From: Alcanivoracaceae bacterium
GTDB taxonomy: Bacteria; Pseudomonadota; Gammaproteobacteria; Pseudomonadales; Alcanivoracaceae
Assembly (NCBI GenBank): GCA_029210325.1
Contig: JARGPU010000006.1
Span: 1 to 64,000 of the forward strand
Direction of reading: 5' to 3'
DNA length: 64,000 nucleotides
In this document: positions 55,271 through 64,000 of the stretch, in pieces
How positions within the stretch are numbered: the stretch's first letter is position 1
Layout: every line of letters begins with the position of its first letter
The notes under the pieces: generated by a model
Seen by the model: the letters and a program-made list of their open reading frames with translations, nothing else
The model's database searches: none
Told to the model about the DNA's origin: nothing
Program-made: the position numbers and the translations under genes

Positions 55271-56782
55271 TTATTGGCCGGCAGCTTCCTCATTCTCGAA
55301 CCAGGGCGCACGCGCCGTCATGATTAGCTCTGCAGCACGTTGTTCGTCCATCCCGTCAACTTCAAGCAGGTCATCCACCGCCTGCTCGGCGAGATCTTCC
55401 ATCGTCACGATACCGCGCGATGCCAGCTCTACCGCCAGCTTGCGATCCATGCCATCCATATTCAGCAGGTCGTCGGCAGGGCCGGCATTTTCCAGCTGCT
55501 CTTCAGACGCCAATGCACGAGTCAGCAGTACATCTTTGGCTCGCTGACGAAGGGCTTCGACAATGTCTTCATCGAATCCGTCAATGCCAAGCATTTCTTC
55601 AACCGGCACATAGGCGACTTCTTCAAGCGTGGTAAAACCTTCCGCCACCAGCACTTCGGCAATATCTTCGTCAACATCAAGCTCGCGAATAAACACATCC
55701 ATGGACTGCTGTGCTTCTTCTTCCTGCTTTTCCTGAGCCTTGTCGAGAGTCATCACGTTCAACTCCCAGCCAGTCAGCTCGGACGCCAGACGGATGTTCT
55801 GGCCGCCGCGGCCAATGGCCTGTGCCAACGCGGACTCATCTTCTACCGCGACGTCCATGGAGTGCTTTTCTTCATCGACGACGATTGAGGCCACTTCTGC
55901 AGGTTGCATGGCGTTAATTACCAGCTGTGCGGGATTGTCATCCCACTGGATAATATCAACCCGCTCACCTGCCAACTCGTTGGAAACCGCCTGAACGCGG
56001 GCGCCACGCATACCTACACAAGCACCAATCGGATCGATGCGTTGGTCGTTAGTCTTGACCGCAATCTTTGCTCTGGCACCTGGATCACGGGCAGCACCCT
56101 TGATCTCGATAAGCTCTTCACCGATCTCCGGCACCTCAATCTTGAACAGCTCGATAAGCATCTCAGGACAAGCACGGCTAGCAAAAAGCTGCGGTCCTCG
56201 GTTCTCTTCATTCACACCGAGCAAGTAAGCGCGCAGGCGGTCGTTCTGACGCACCATTTCACGGGGAATCATATGCTCGCGCGTAATCAAGGCCTCGGCG
56301 TTCCCACCAAGGTCCAGAATAATGCTATCGCGGGTAACTTTCTTGACGATGCCACTGATCAGTTCGCCGATACGTGGACGATACTCTTCGACGATCTGGG
56401 CCCGCTCTGCCTCGCGCACTTTCTGCACGATAACCTGCTTGGCTGCCTGGGCGCCGATCCGGCCAAAGGCCACGGACTCAACTTCCTCTTCCCAGACATC
56501 ACCAAGCTGCAACTTGGGATCTTTTTCATGGGCTTCATCGAGAGTCAACTGACGACCAAATTCGTAAAGCTCTTCGTCAGGCACTACATGCCAGACCCGG
56601 TAAGAGTGGTATCCACCCGTTACCCGGTCAATTCTGACACGTATCTCAACGTCTTCCTCTTCGTGGAAACGCTTGCGCGTCGCCGCTGCCAGAGCAAGCT
56701 CAATGGCTTCAAAAATGACGTCACGGCTGACGCCTTTTTCATTCGATACAGATTCTGCAACTAACAGGATTTCTTTGTTCAT
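55271..56782 (-). CDS. nusA: Transcription termination/antitermination factor NusA
   Basis: 503 residues: N-terminal RNA polymerase-binding domain ([21 protein letters not shown]), S1, two KH domains ([40 protein letters not shown]) and two acidic helix-hairpin-helix repeats at the end, as in E. coli. It controls pausing, rho-independent termination and rrn antitermination at boxA sites such as the one at 37-50. ATG 56782 has AAAGG upstream; a 16-residue upstream extension is rejected. Confidence 0.97.
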   Translation of the reverse strand: MNKEILLVAESVSNEKGVSRDVIFEAIELALAAATRKRFHEEEDVEIRVRIDRVTGGYHSYRVWHVVPDEELYEFGRQLTLDEAHEKDPKLQLGDVWEEEVESVAFGRIGAQAAKQVIVQKVREAERAQIVEEYRPRIGELISGIVKKVTRDSIILDLGGNAEALITREHMIPREMVRQNDRLRAYLLGVNEENRGPQLFASRACPEMLIELFKIEVPEIGEELIEIKGAARDPGARAKIAVKTNDQRIDPIGACVGMRGARVQAVSNELAGERVDIIQWDDNPAQLVINAMQPAEVASIVVDEEKHSMDVAVEDESALAQAIGRGGQNIRLASELTGWELNVMTLDKAQEKQEEEAQQSMDVFIRELDVDEDIAEVLVAEGFTTLEEVAYVPVEEMLGIDGFDEDIVEALRQRAKDVLLTRALASEEQLENAGPADDLLNMDGMDRKLAVELASRGIVTMEDLAEQAVDDLLEVDGMDEQRAAELIMTARAPWFENEEAAGQ

Positions 56783-56830
56783 GGCCAAGCCTTTACAAAG
56801 ACAAACAGTCCTTGGACGACACCGGGACAA

Positions 56831-57292
56831 TCAGTCGAATTTTGCGACCAAATTTGCCCGATCCACCTGTGCGAAAGGCACTCGCAGTGCCTCGCCTTTT
56901 ACGTCCAGCAGCACATCATCACCCTCAATAGCAGTGAGCGTTGCTGTCAGACGCCGCTTCCCAGCCACCGGGGCCAGCAAACGAATCTGGATATCTTCGC
57001 CGACATAACGGGCCCACTGGTCAATGATGAACAGCGGCCGCTCCATGCCTGGAGAAGATACTTCAAGGTTGTACTCACCAGAAATTGGGTCCTCAACATC
57101 AAGAACTCCACTTACCTGGTGACTGACCAAGGCACAGTCGTCAACACTAATGCCTTCATCTGAATCACGATCAATATAAATGCGCAAAGTCGCGCCGCGG
57201 CCCTGAATATATTCAAGCCCCCAGAACTCATAGCCGAGGCTCTCTACCACCGGCTGCAACATTGCTTGAATTTCGTCGCTTCTGCGTGACAC
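56831..57292 (-). CDS. rimP: Ribosome maturation factor RimP
   Basis: 153 residues, with GYEFWGLEYIQGRGATLRIYID, EYNLEVSSPGMERPL and an SH3-like C-terminal half. Acts in 30S assembly. The start is GTG with GGGTGAG just upstream. It is the first protein gene of the rimP-nusA-infB-rbfA-truB-rpsO-pnp run; an initiator-tRNA gene and two terminators precede it, as at the E. coli metY-rimP junction. Confidence 0.95.
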   Translation of the reverse strand: MSRRSDEIQAMLQPVVESLGYEFWGLEYIQGRGATLRIYIDRDSDEGISVDDCALVSHQVSGVLDVEDPISGEYNLEVSSPGMERPLFIIDQWARYVGEDIQIRLLAPVAGKRRLTATLTAIEGDDVLLDVKGEALRVPFAQVDRANLVAKFD

Positions 57293-57310
57293 AGCTCACC
57301 CAAACGCCAA

Positions 57311-57338
57311 AAACAAAAAATGGGCGCAACGCCCATTT
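57311..57338 (-). terminator. Attenuator-like terminator just before rimP
   Basis: On the minus strand a nine-base stem (AAATGGGCG / CGCCCATTT), TTG loop and a T-rich tail lie about 20 bases before the rimP start codon. It must be read through for rimP expression from the tRNA promoter. Confidence 0.82.
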
Positions 57339-57380
57339 CACGTTGCGAGCCCGCCGACTGAGGCAGCCGGCCCGCAAGAC

Positions 57381-57406
57381 AAAAAAGCCCCTGCAAGAGG
57401 GGCTTT
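57381..57406 (-). terminator. Terminator downstream of the initiator tRNA gene
   Basis: On the minus strand: AAAGCCCCT, CTTGC loop, AGGGGCTTT followed by T residues. It is the first of two terminators between the tRNA and rimP. A nine-base inverted repeat (57426-57434 / 57448-57456), whose right arm includes the tRNA 3' CCA, lies between it and the tRNA and may guide 3' processing. Confidence 0.85.
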
Positions 57407-57453
57407 GGTAATACCAGGCCGCCTGCCAAACAGAACCGCAGACTTCCTCTGTT

Positions 57454-57530
<77 letters not shown>

Positions 57531-57575
57531 ACTTAACTTGATGCCGTTTTTACGCCCCGCATCGGGCGATTACTT

Positions 57576-57595
57576 ATTCGGATGCGCATCCGAAT
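57576..57595. repeat. 20-base perfect palindrome in the initiator tRNA leader
   Basis: ATTCGGATGCGCATCCGAAT lies just downstream of the predicted transcription start and about 45 bases before the tRNA. It would form a hairpin in the precursor, perhaps an RNase processing signal, or bind a dimeric regulator. Confidence 0.6.
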
Positions 57596-57605
57596 CAGGT
57601 GCAGC

Positions 57606-57634
57606 ACTATAGTTAGCTGACTTTAGACTGTCAA
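57606..57634 (-). promoter_or_regulatory. Sigma-70 promoter of the initiator tRNA-rimP-nusA operon
   Basis: Minus strand: -35 TTGACA (57634-57629), 17-base spacer, -10 TATAGT (57611-57606), followed by GCTGCAC. It is the best consensus promoter in the gap between the two tRNA genes and is oriented toward tRNA-fMet, rimP and nusA. Confidence 0.82.
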
Positions 57635-57792
57635 TGTATATCAGACGATTTGGCCACGGATTCAGAGGAAAACCATGCAACCAGGCAACTCTGCATGAAG
57701 GCAGGACTGCTTCGCAAATCTCATCGAGCAGAGACCAGCAGTGACTGTTCGAGGGGATCACTGGCAACGCCCCGCTGGAAAGCCGAAAAAGT

Positions 57793-57818
57793 AAAAAGGC
57801 GTCCAAAGGACGCCTTTT
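57793..57818 (-). terminator. Terminator after tRNA-Leu
   Basis: Minus strand: 11-base stem (AAAAGGCGTCC / GGACGCCTTTT), TTT loop and T run, six bases past the tRNA-Leu 3' end. It ends the rlmE-to-tRNA-Leu transcript. The rest of 57635-57792 holds no recognisable gene. Confidence 0.9.
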
Positions 57819-57823
57819 CAGAT

Positions 57824-57909
57824 TGGTGCCGAAGGCCGGACTCGAACCGGCACGGGCTGCGCCCACTACCCCCTCAAGATAGCGTGTCTACCAATTTCAC
57901 CACTTCGGC
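57824..57909 (-). tRNA. leuU: tRNA-Leu (GAG)
   Basis: 86-nt class II tRNA with encoded CCA on the minus strand. The acceptor stem is GCCGAAG/CTTCGGC, the anticodon loop TTGAGGG gives GAG, and there is a long variable arm (GTGGGCGCAGCCCGT). It starts seven bases after the secG stop, so it is co-transcribed with secG, as leuU is in E. coli. Confidence 0.96.
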
Positions 57910-57916
57910 TATGTAC

Positions 57917-58306
57917 TTACTCAACCACCGGCACATCGGAGGCCGGCGATTCTACCTCAACCTGCGGAACTTCTGCAGCGCTTTCTTCGACCACCGGCAC
58001 CCCGGTATCGACCTGCGGAACTTCCTGTTGAATTTTCTGCAAAGCGGGCAGCAGGTCGGCATCTTCGTTGGCAATCTGACGTGCCTGCCATGCCAATGCC
58101 AGACTGGTGAGCATAAATACTGCGGCCAGAATAGCTGTAGAGCGGGTCAAGAAATTTGCCGCGCCTGCACTACCGAAAAAGCTCTGCGACGCACCGCCGC
58201 CGAATGAAGCGCCTGCATCGGCGCCCTTGCCATGCTGAATCAGCACCAGACCGATCAAGCCGAGAGCCGCTAGCACATGCACCACATGAAGAAAGATAGT
58301 ATCCAT
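57917..58306 (-). CDS. secG: Protein translocase subunit SecG
   Basis: 129-residue inner-membrane component of SecYEG. Two transmembrane helices (about 5-23 and 53-73) flank the conserved [23 protein letters not shown] loop. The C-terminal tail (about 80-129) is long and acidic with repeated VPVVE/VPQV. The ATG is near the tpiA stop and has only a weak SD. Confidence 0.95.
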   Translation of the reverse strand: MDTIFLHVVHVLAALGLIGLVLIQHGKGADAGASFGGGASQSFFGSAGAANFLTRSTAILAAVFMLTSLALAWQARQIANEDADLLPALQKIQQEVPQVDTGVPVVEESAAEVPQVEVESPASDVPVVE

Positions 58307-58318
58307 GACTGTCCGTTA

Positions 58319-59074
58319 TTACGCTGTTGCCGCCTGACAAATGGCGAGGAATGTCTCTGCGTCAAGTGACGCCCCCCCGATTAGGCCGCCGTCAATGTCA
58401 GCACCGGCGAAAAGGGACGCGGCATTATCCGCCTTTACACTGCCGCCGTAAAGAAGCCGTAACGATTCAGCCAGCTCAGAGCCGAATGCAGCACTCAGCC
58501 TGGCCCGAATATGAGCATGCACCGCCTGTGCCTGTTCCGGCGAGGCCGTCATGCCTGTACCAATCGCCCAAACGGGCTCATAGGCGATTACCGCGCCCGC
58601 CAGCTGGGCTGCGGTGACCCGTGAAAAAACCGCATCAAGCTGAGCATTGACCACCTGCTCGGTCTGCCCGGCCTCACGCTCAGCCAACGTTTCACCTACA
58701 CAAAGTACCGGGCGCAGGCCTGCATCTAGGGCCCGGCAGAACTTGTCTGCCACCTGAGCATTATCTTCGGCAAACAGGGCACGGCGCTCGGAGTGACCGA
58801 CAAGCACATACTGACAACCAGCATCGACGAGCATTTCAGCGGAGATTTCGCCCGTGAACGCACCATCGCTGGTGGCGGCGAGATTTTGCCCCGCAAAACA
58901 GAGTCCACTGCCTTTTGCCGCAGCAGAGACCGTATCAAGGTAAACCAGAGGCGGACACAACAGCACCTCGACACCAGCGGGAGCGCCTGCGGCAACCTCG
59001 GCCGCCAGCTGCGCAGCCATGGCACGGCGGCCGTTCATCTTCCAGTTGCCGGCCACCAACGGGATCCGGGTCAT
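58319..59074 (-). CDS. tpiA: Triose-phosphate isomerase
   Basis: Interconverts glyceraldehyde-3-phosphate and dihydroxyacetone phosphate. 251-residue TIM barrel with NWKMNG (catalytic Lys), VGHSERR (His), AYEPVWAIGTG (Glu) and the phosphate-binding YGGSVK. GGGAG precedes the ATG. It lies 60 bases downstream of glmM, with secG following. Confidence 0.98.
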   Translation of the reverse strand: MTRIPLVAGNWKMNGRRAMAAQLAAEVAAGAPAGVEVLLCPPLVYLDTVSAAAKGSGLCFAGQNLAATSDGAFTGEISAEMLVDAGCQYVLVGHSERRALFAEDNAQVADKFCRALDAGLRPVLCVGETLAEREAGQTEQVVNAQLDAVFSRVTAAQLAGAVIAYEPVWAIGTGMTASPEQAQAVHAHIRARLSAAFGSELAESLRLLYGGSVKADNAASLFAGADIDGGLIGGASLDAETFLAICQAATA

Positions 59075-59134
59075 CTGTCTCTCCCTGTTTTCAGTGGCCG
59101 CGAAGGATAGCGACAGGTTTGTTGCCCGACAACC

Positions 59135-60484
59135 TCAGGCGATGACTTCAGTGACCACGTCGGCGAGCGAGCGACAAACCTGCTGCACCAGTGCCCGGTC
59201 TTCGCCCTCAACCATCACCCGTACCAAAGGCTCAGTGCCGGAGGGCCGTAGCAGCACACGGCCACGCCCTGCCAGCTGATGATCAGCGTCGGCAAGCGCC
59301 TTCTTGACCCATTCGTTTTGCATGAGCCCGGTTCGATTCGGACCACGGACATTGATCATGACCTGAGGCACGGTTTTTAAGCCCGCCAGCGCCTCGCGCA
59401 AGGAACAGTCCTGGCCAATCAGTGCCGACAACACCTGCAGCGCGGAGACAATACCGTCGCCGGTGCTGGTACGATCAAGACAGACAATATGTCCAGAGGA
59501 CTCGCCTCCCAGTGACCAGCCATGCCGGTCCAGTGCCTCCATAACATAGCGGTCGCCAACGCCGGCACGATGGAAAGGAATCTGCGCATCACTCAGCGCA
59601 AGCTCAAGGCCAAAGTTGCTCATCAACGTGCCAACCACACCGCCACACAAAGCACCGCGTCGCGCCCGGTCTATTGCCAGCACATAAAGAAGCTGATCGC
59701 CGTCTACCAGCTCTCCCTGGTCGTCCACCATCAAGACCCGGTCTGCATCGCCGTCCAGCGCGATGCCGAGATCCGCACGAACCTCAATTACTTTCTGTTG
59801 CAATACCTCCGGGTGGGTGCTGCCACAATCAAGATTGATATTGACGCCGTCCGGCTCCCTGCCGATGGCGATCACTTCAGCACCCAGCTCCTCAAACACA
59901 TCTGGAGCAATGTGATAGCTGGCACCATGAGCGCAATCGACCACGATGCGCAGCCCCTTCAGGCTGAACGGGTGCGGTACAGTGCTTTTACAGAACTCGA
60001 TATAGCGCCCACGGGCGTCATTGATACGTCGAACTTTTCCAAGCCGGTCTGCACTGACCATGCGCATAGGCTCATCAAGCATGCGCTCAATCTCATGCTC
60101 TACGTCATCCGCTAATTTGCGACCATCCGGACCAAAGAACTTGATGCCGTTATCGGTATAGGGATTGTGGGATGCAGAAATAACAATGCCCGCCTGAGCG
60201 CGGAAGGTGCGAGTCAGGTAGGCAACCGCCGGGGTAGGCATGGGGCCCAGCAGGCGCACATCAACGCCTGCGGAAGATATGCCAGCCTCCAGAGTAGACT
60301 CAAAAATATAGCCGGAACTGCGAGTGTCCTTGCCAATCAGTATCTTGTTTTCCAGCTCCTGATCACCGCGCGCCTGCATAACCTTGCCAACGGCCCAGCC
60401 AAGTTTGAGAACAAACTCCGGAGTGATCGGCGGGTGTCCGACTGGCCCACGAATACCATCTGTACCGAAGTACTTTCTTGTCAT
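59135..60484 (-). CDS. glmM: Phosphoglucosamine mutase
   Basis: Converts glucosamine-6-phosphate to glucosamine-1-phosphate for peptidoglycan and LPS. 449 residues. YFGTDGIRG at the N-terminus, phosphoserine loop [16 protein letters not shown], metal-binding DGDADR and sugar-binding GGESSGH are present. The start overlaps the folP stop by four bases (ATGA). Confidence 0.98.
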   Translation of the reverse strand: MTRKYFGTDGIRGPVGHPPITPEFVLKLGWAVGKVMQARGDQELENKILIGKDTRSSGYIFESTLEAGISSAGVDVRLLGPMPTPAVAYLTRTFRAQAGIVISASHNPYTDNGIKFFGPDGRKLADDVEHEIERMLDEPMRMVSADRLGKVRRINDARGRYIEFCKSTVPHPFSLKGLRIVVDCAHGASYHIAPDVFEELGAEVIAIGREPDGVNINLDCGSTHPEVLQQKVIEVRADLGIALDGDADRVLMVDDQGELVDGDQLLYVLAIDRARRGALCGGVVGTLMSNFGLELALSDAQIPFHRAGVGDRYVMEALDRHGWSLGGESSGHIVCLDRTSTGDGIVSALQVLSALIGQDCSLREALAGLKTVPQVMINVRGPNRTGLMQNEWVKKALADADHQLAGRGRVLLRPSGTEPLVRVMVEGEDRALVQQVCRSLADVVTEVIA

Positions 60485-61332
60485 CCCTGCCCAGCCTCCA
60501 CCTGATTAACAACCTGCAGCAGCCGTAATGCATCCACGGTTTCAGCCACATCATGCACACGAACAATCCGAGCACCGCGCTGTGCAGCTAACAACGCAAG
60601 GACCACACTACCAATCAGCCGATCTGTCACTGGTCGCTCCAGCAACCGACCAATCATTGATTTACGCGACAACCCGGCCAGCACCGGCATGCCGCGAGCA
60701 GCAATCTGGGGCAACGACGCCAGCAAGGCCAAGTTATGCTGGTCGGTTTTACCAAAACCGAAACCGGGATCCAGCACCAACTTACGATGCTCGATACCGG
60801 CAGCAACGCAGGCGTCCACCCGCCCAGCCAGAAACGCTTCAACCTCTGCCACTACATCAGCATAGACGGGCGCCTGCTGCATGTTGCCTGGCTCGCCCTG
60901 CATGTGCATTAAACACACCGCCAGCCCGGTTGCCGCTGCCGCTTGCAAGGCCCCCGGGCGAGTTAGGGCGCGGATATCATTGATCATACCCGCACCCAGC
61001 GCCGCAGCTTCGCGCATAACTTCTGGCGTAGAAGTATCAACAGAAATTACCACATCACATTCCGCAGCAACGGCCTCAACAGCGACCACCACCCGGTCGA
61101 GCTCCTCGCCAACAGACACCGTTGCCGCACCGGGTCGCGTTGACTCCCCGCCGATGTCGATGATTTTCGCGCCGGCCTGAATCATTGACTGGGCATGCAT
61201 GAGCGCTGCATCACGGCCGAGATAACGACCGCCATCGGAAAACGAGTCGGGGGTGACATTCAGCACCCCCATAACGACAGGCGCGGACAAATTCAGTGTC
61301 CGCGCCCCGCATTGCAATGTGTTATCGGTCAT
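60481..61332 (-). CDS. folP: Dihydropteroate synthase
   Basis: Joins p-aminobenzoate to HMDHP-PP; the sulfonamide target. 283 residues. [44 protein letters not shown] and GLSRKSMIG motifs are all intact. Start and ftsH stop share one base (TGATG), so it is translated after ftsH. Confidence 0.98.
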   Translation of the reverse strand: MTDNTLQCGARTLNLSAPVVMGVLNVTPDSFSDGGRYLGRDAALMHAQSMIQAGAKIIDIGGESTRPGAATVSVGEELDRVVVAVEAVAAECDVVISVDTSTPEVMREAAALGAGMINDIRALTRPGALQAAAATGLAVCLMHMQGEPGNMQQAPVYADVVAEVEAFLAGRVDACVAAGIEHRKLVLDPGFGFGKTDQHNLALLASLPQIAARGMPVLAGLSRKSMIGRLLERPVTDRLIGSVVLALLAAQRGARIVRVHDVAETVDALRLLQVVNQVEAGQG

Positions 61333-63275
61333 CAGTGTGTATTGGCTGGACCACCAATTGGCTTATCACTGTCACGCCCCTCATCACGAGCCTCCGGCTC
61401 ATCGGCATCACCGGTGGCCGCACCGCCCGAGGTGCCACTGTCATTCCAGTCCTTTGGCGGACGGGGTGGCTTGCCAGACATAATGTCCTCAATCTGATCA
61501 GCATCAATGGTTTCATACTGCATCAACGCCTGCGCCATGGCCTCAAGCTTGTCACGGTTCTCCTCAAGAATCTTTTGGGCGCGGCCATAGCACAAGTCGA
61601 TAATTGCGCGTACTTCGCGATCAATCTCTTCAGAGGTTTGCTCGGAAACATGTTTGCTCTGGGTGACTGACTTACCCAGAAACACCTCGCCTTCATCTTC
61701 TTCATAGGCCAGCGGGCCAAGCTTTGCAGACAAGCCCCACTTGGTCACCATGGCGCGAGCCATTTTGGTAGCTCGCTCAATATCATTCGACGCGCCAGTG
61801 GTGACACCATCAACACCCAGAGTCAGCTCCTCTGCAATCCGACCGCCAAAAAGCGAGGAAATCATGCTTTCCAGAGCACGTTTGGATTGTGAGTACTTAT
61901 CTTCCTCTGGCAGATACATGGTCACACCCAACGCACGACCGCGTGGAATAATGCTGACCTTATAGACAGGGTCATGCTCTGGCACCAGACGACCAACAAT
62001 GGCGTGGCCAGCTTCATGATAGGCGGTGTTGAGCTTCTCTTTTTCATTCATCACCATGGAGCGGCGCTCAGCCCCCATCATGATTTTGTCTTTGGCCTTC
62101 TCAAACTCTTCCATGTTGACCACACGCTTGTTGGCGCGAGCAGCGAACAGGGCGGCTTCATTAACCAGGTTGGCAAGATCTGCCCCAGAGAAACCCGGCG
62201 TGCCACGGGCAATCAATGCCGGCTTAACGTCGTCGGCAATTGGCACGCTGCGCATATGCACTTTCAGAATCTGCTCACGACCACGCACATCGGGCAGCGG
62301 CACTACTACCTGACGGTCAAACCGTCCAGGACGCAGCAAGGCAGCATCGAGCACGTCAGGACGGTTGGTAGCAGCGATCACGATCACGCCTTCGGTGCCT
62401 TCAAAACCGTCCATTTCCACCAGCAGCTGGTTCAGGGTTTGCTCACGCTCATCATGACCACCACCCAGGCCTGCCCCGCGGGAACGGCCGACCGCATCAA
62501 TTTCATCAATAAAGATGATGCAAGGAGCATGTTTCTTGGCCTGTTCGAACATGTCACGCACTCGGGAGGCGCCGACACCCACAAACATCTCAACGAAATC
62601 AGAGCCAGAGATAGAGAAGAACGGCACCTTGGCCTCACCCGCGATGGCCTTGGCCAGCAAGGTTTTACCAGTACCCGGCGAACCGACCATCAGCACGCCA
62701 CGGGGAATTTTGCCGCCAAGACGCTGGAACTTGCCCGGGTCACGGAGAAACTCGACCAGCTCCTGAACTTCCTCCTTGGCCTCTTCAACACCGGCGACGT
62801 CCGCAAAGGTCGTCTTGATCTGATCTTCGCCAAGCAGACGAGCACGGCTCTTGCCGAAGGTCATGGGCCCTCCAGCGCCACCACGACCACCACCCTGCAT
62901 CTGCCGCATAAAGAAGATAAAGATGGCCAGAATCAGCAGTATTGGCAGAATAGAAAGAAATAACTGGGTCAGGAAACCCTGACGCTCCGGCTCCTGGCCA
63001 ACAATAACCACGCTGTTGTTGTGCAGGGTCGGTAGCAAATCAAGATCCAGAATCGGCGGCTTGACCGTTTCAAAACGCCCACCACCAGACAACTCACCCG
63101 CAATACGGGTGTCATTGATAGTGACTTTGGCCACATCACCATTCTCAACCCGGGTAATAAACTCGGAATAGTCCATACGCTGGCTGACAGCCTGCGGACT
63201 GATGCTCTGTGCAACCACATAAAGAACCCCGGCGATTACCAACCAGAGAAGGATATTGCGGGTCATGTCGTTCAA
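61332..63275 (-). CDS. ftsH: ATP-dependent zinc metalloprotease FtsH
   Basis: Membrane-bound AAA+ protease (647 aa). Two transmembrane helices (about 8-24 and 107-124) flank a periplasmic domain. The AAA module has Walker A GSPGTGKT (a serine where most FtsH have proline: GPPGTGKT), Walker [13 protein letters not shown] and [11 protein letters not shown]. The zinc site is HEAGH and the C-terminus is flexible. The start is TTG 63275 ([10 protein letters not shown]): AGAGG is six bases from it but 15 from ATG 63266. Confidence 0.97.
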   Translation of the reverse strand: MNDMTRNILLWLVIAGVLYVVAQSISPQAVSQRMDYSEFITRVENGDVAKVTINDTRIAGELSGGGRFETVKPPILDLDLLPTLHNNSVVIVGQEPERQGFLTQLFLSILPILLILAIFIFFMRQMQGGGRGGAGGPMTFGKSRARLLGEDQIKTTFADVAGVEEAKEEVQELVEFLRDPGKFQRLGGKIPRGVLMVGSPGTGKTLLAKAIAGEAKVPFFSISGSDFVEMFVGVGASRVRDMFEQAKKHAPCIIFIDEIDAVGRSRGAGLGGGHDEREQTLNQLLVEMDGFEGTEGVIVIAATNRPDVLDAALLRPGRFDRQVVVPLPDVRGREQILKVHMRSVPIADDVKPALIARGTPGFSGADLANLVNEAALFAARANKRVVNMEEFEKAKDKIMMGAERRSMVMNEKEKLNTAYHEAGHAIVGRLVPEHDPVYKVSIIPRGRALGVTMYLPEEDKYSQSKRALESMISSLFGGRIAEELTLGVDGVTTGASNDIERATKMARAMVTKWGLSAKLGPLAYEEDEGEVFLGKSVTQSKHVSEQTSEEIDREVRAIIDLCYGRAQKILEENRDKLEAMAQALMQYETIDADQIEDIMSGKPPRPPKDWNDSGTSGGAATGDADEPEARDEGRDSDKPIGGPANTH

Positions 63276-63331
63276 ACTACACCTCTTGCCCGGCGCTGAC
63301 CGGGAGATTCTGGGACGTTCGGATATCCAAA

Positions 63332-63955
63332 TTACACCATTTTGAGGCCTGACCCCAGCAGATAGACCTCATTGGAGCGCGGCCGACTGGCCGCAGGCTT
63401 ACGGGTTACCACGCTACGAAAGGTGTCGTGAAGAAGCCGTCGGAACTCCTCGATCCCCTCACCCTGAAACACCTTGACCAGAAACCGACCATCCGGTTCC
63501 AGCACCCGCGACGCCATATCCAGCGCCAACTCCGCCAAATATATGGCGCGCGGCATATCCACCGCACGGTTACCACTCATATTGGGGGCCATATCCGAAA
63601 TAACAAGGTCTACCTTGCCACCTCCGAGGACATCAAGCAGCTGCTGGAATACCTCGTCCTCACGAAAGTCACCCTGGATAAAGGTCACCCCCGGCAAAGG
63701 CTCCATGGGCAGGATGTCTGAGGCCAGCACCAGCCCCTTGTCACCGACCAGTCGGGCCGCCACCTGAGACCAGCCTCCAGGTGCCGCACCAAGGTCCAGC
63801 ACCCGCATTCCCGGCCGCAGCAACTTATCTTTATCGTTGACCTCAAGGAGCTTGTAGCATGCCCGCGAGCGGTAGCCCTCAGCCTGGGCGCGAGCTACCC
63901 AAGGGTCATCAAAATGCTCCCTGAGCCAGCGATCACTGCTTTTTGAACGTGCCAT
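63332..63955 (-). CDS. rlmE: 23S rRNA (uridine2552-2'-O)-methyltransferase
   Basis: Methylates the A-loop U2552 late in 50S assembly. 207 residues with SAM motif [13 protein letters not shown] and the K-D-K-E catalytic tetrad visible in [22 protein letters not shown] and RSNEVYLL. It heads the leftward cluster; the 45 bases to the window edge (63956-64000) show no gene. Confidence 0.97.
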   Translation of the reverse strand: MARSKSSDRWLREHFDDPWVARAQAEGYRSRACYKLLEVNDKDKLLRPGMRVLDLGAAPGGWSQVAARLVGDKGLVLASDILPMEPLPGVTFIQGDFREDEVFQQLLDVLGGGKVDLVISDMAPNMSGNRAVDMPRAIYLAELALDMASRVLEPDGRFLVKVFQGEGIEEFRRLLHDTFRSVVTRKPAASRPRSNEVYLLGSGLKMV

Positions 63956-64000
63956 CGGTTACCGTATCGGGATTGCTTCGTGACAGTTAGAATAGCCGCC

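Noticed and set aside
55904-56764. 286-codon open frame antisense to nusA
   Set aside because: NusA is unambiguous on the minus strand; no SD or motif supports the antisense frame.
57650-58207. Open frame spanning tRNA-Leu and the complement of secG
   Set aside because: It runs antisense through a tRNA gene and secG, so it is not a gene.

Overview
This window looks like chromosomal DNA of a marine-type gammaproteobacterium related to Pseudomonas but outside that genus (Spongiibacteraceae/Halieaceae-like; the family is an inference). The protein families are typical of Gammaproteobacteria and gene order closely follows Pseudomonas as I remember it. One stretch matches rrn-tyrS-M23 peptidase-anmK and erpA-bactofilin-argC. 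Another matches mrcB, sfsA-aminotransferase-dksA-gluQ-cbrX-cbrA-cbrB-pcnB-folK-panBCD and pnp-rpsO-truB-rbfA-infB-nusA-rimP-tRNA-tRNA-secG-tpiA-glmM-folP-ftsH-rlmE. No insertion sequence, prophage, integrase or CRISPR array was seen, so this is mainly core genome with a few accessory blocks.

Layout. 1-138: promoter and boxA leader of an rRNA operon running off the left edge. 139-3898: tyrS, a LysM/M23 peptidase and anmK. 3886-11846: an accessory block inside an otherwise conserved neighbourhood, holding an AraC regulator divergent from a Baeyer-Villiger monooxygenase, a PAP2 phosphatase, an exported MsrB/MsrA pair, rsuA, a PhoD-like phosphatase and a class I HMG-CoA reductase. 11931-17853: erpA, bactofilin, a coiled-coil membrane protein, argC, hemJ, thiD, thiE and hemL. 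17979-27124: accessory metabolism (egtB/egtD, a small Cys-rich protein, BASS transporter, amidase, tpm) and an unusual two-gene operon of a methyltransferase-GspE fusion with a MoxR-type ATPase. 27150-34247: lpoP-like/mrcB, a PfkB kinase, a Rieske protein, srkA, sfsA and an aminotransferase. 34271-48398: dksA with a long histone-like tail, gluQ, cbrX-cbrA-cbrB, a CrcZ-like small RNA, pcnB-folK-deoxynucleoside kinase-panBC, panD and acs. 48487-63955: the large leftward translation/processing cluster from rlmE to pnp.

The most interesting signals are these. (1) The cbrB-pcnB gap holds a CrcZ-like RNA with five exact AAYAAYAA motifs and a strong intrinsic terminator. (2) The adjacent CbrB has lost the sigma-54-contacting GAFTGA loop, and no -24/-12 promoter precedes the RNA, which together suggest a rewired carbon-catabolite circuit. 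(3) A protein-isoaspartate-methyltransferase-like domain is fused to a GspE/PilB secretion ATPase and translationally coupled to a MoxR ATPase, with no other secretion genes nearby. (4) DksA carries an approximately 250-residue Lys/Ala/Pro tail. (5) A soluble class I HMG-CoA reductase sits without other mevalonate genes. Coordinates include stop codons. Start sites were chosen from Shine-Dalgarno spacing and family N-termini where possible.
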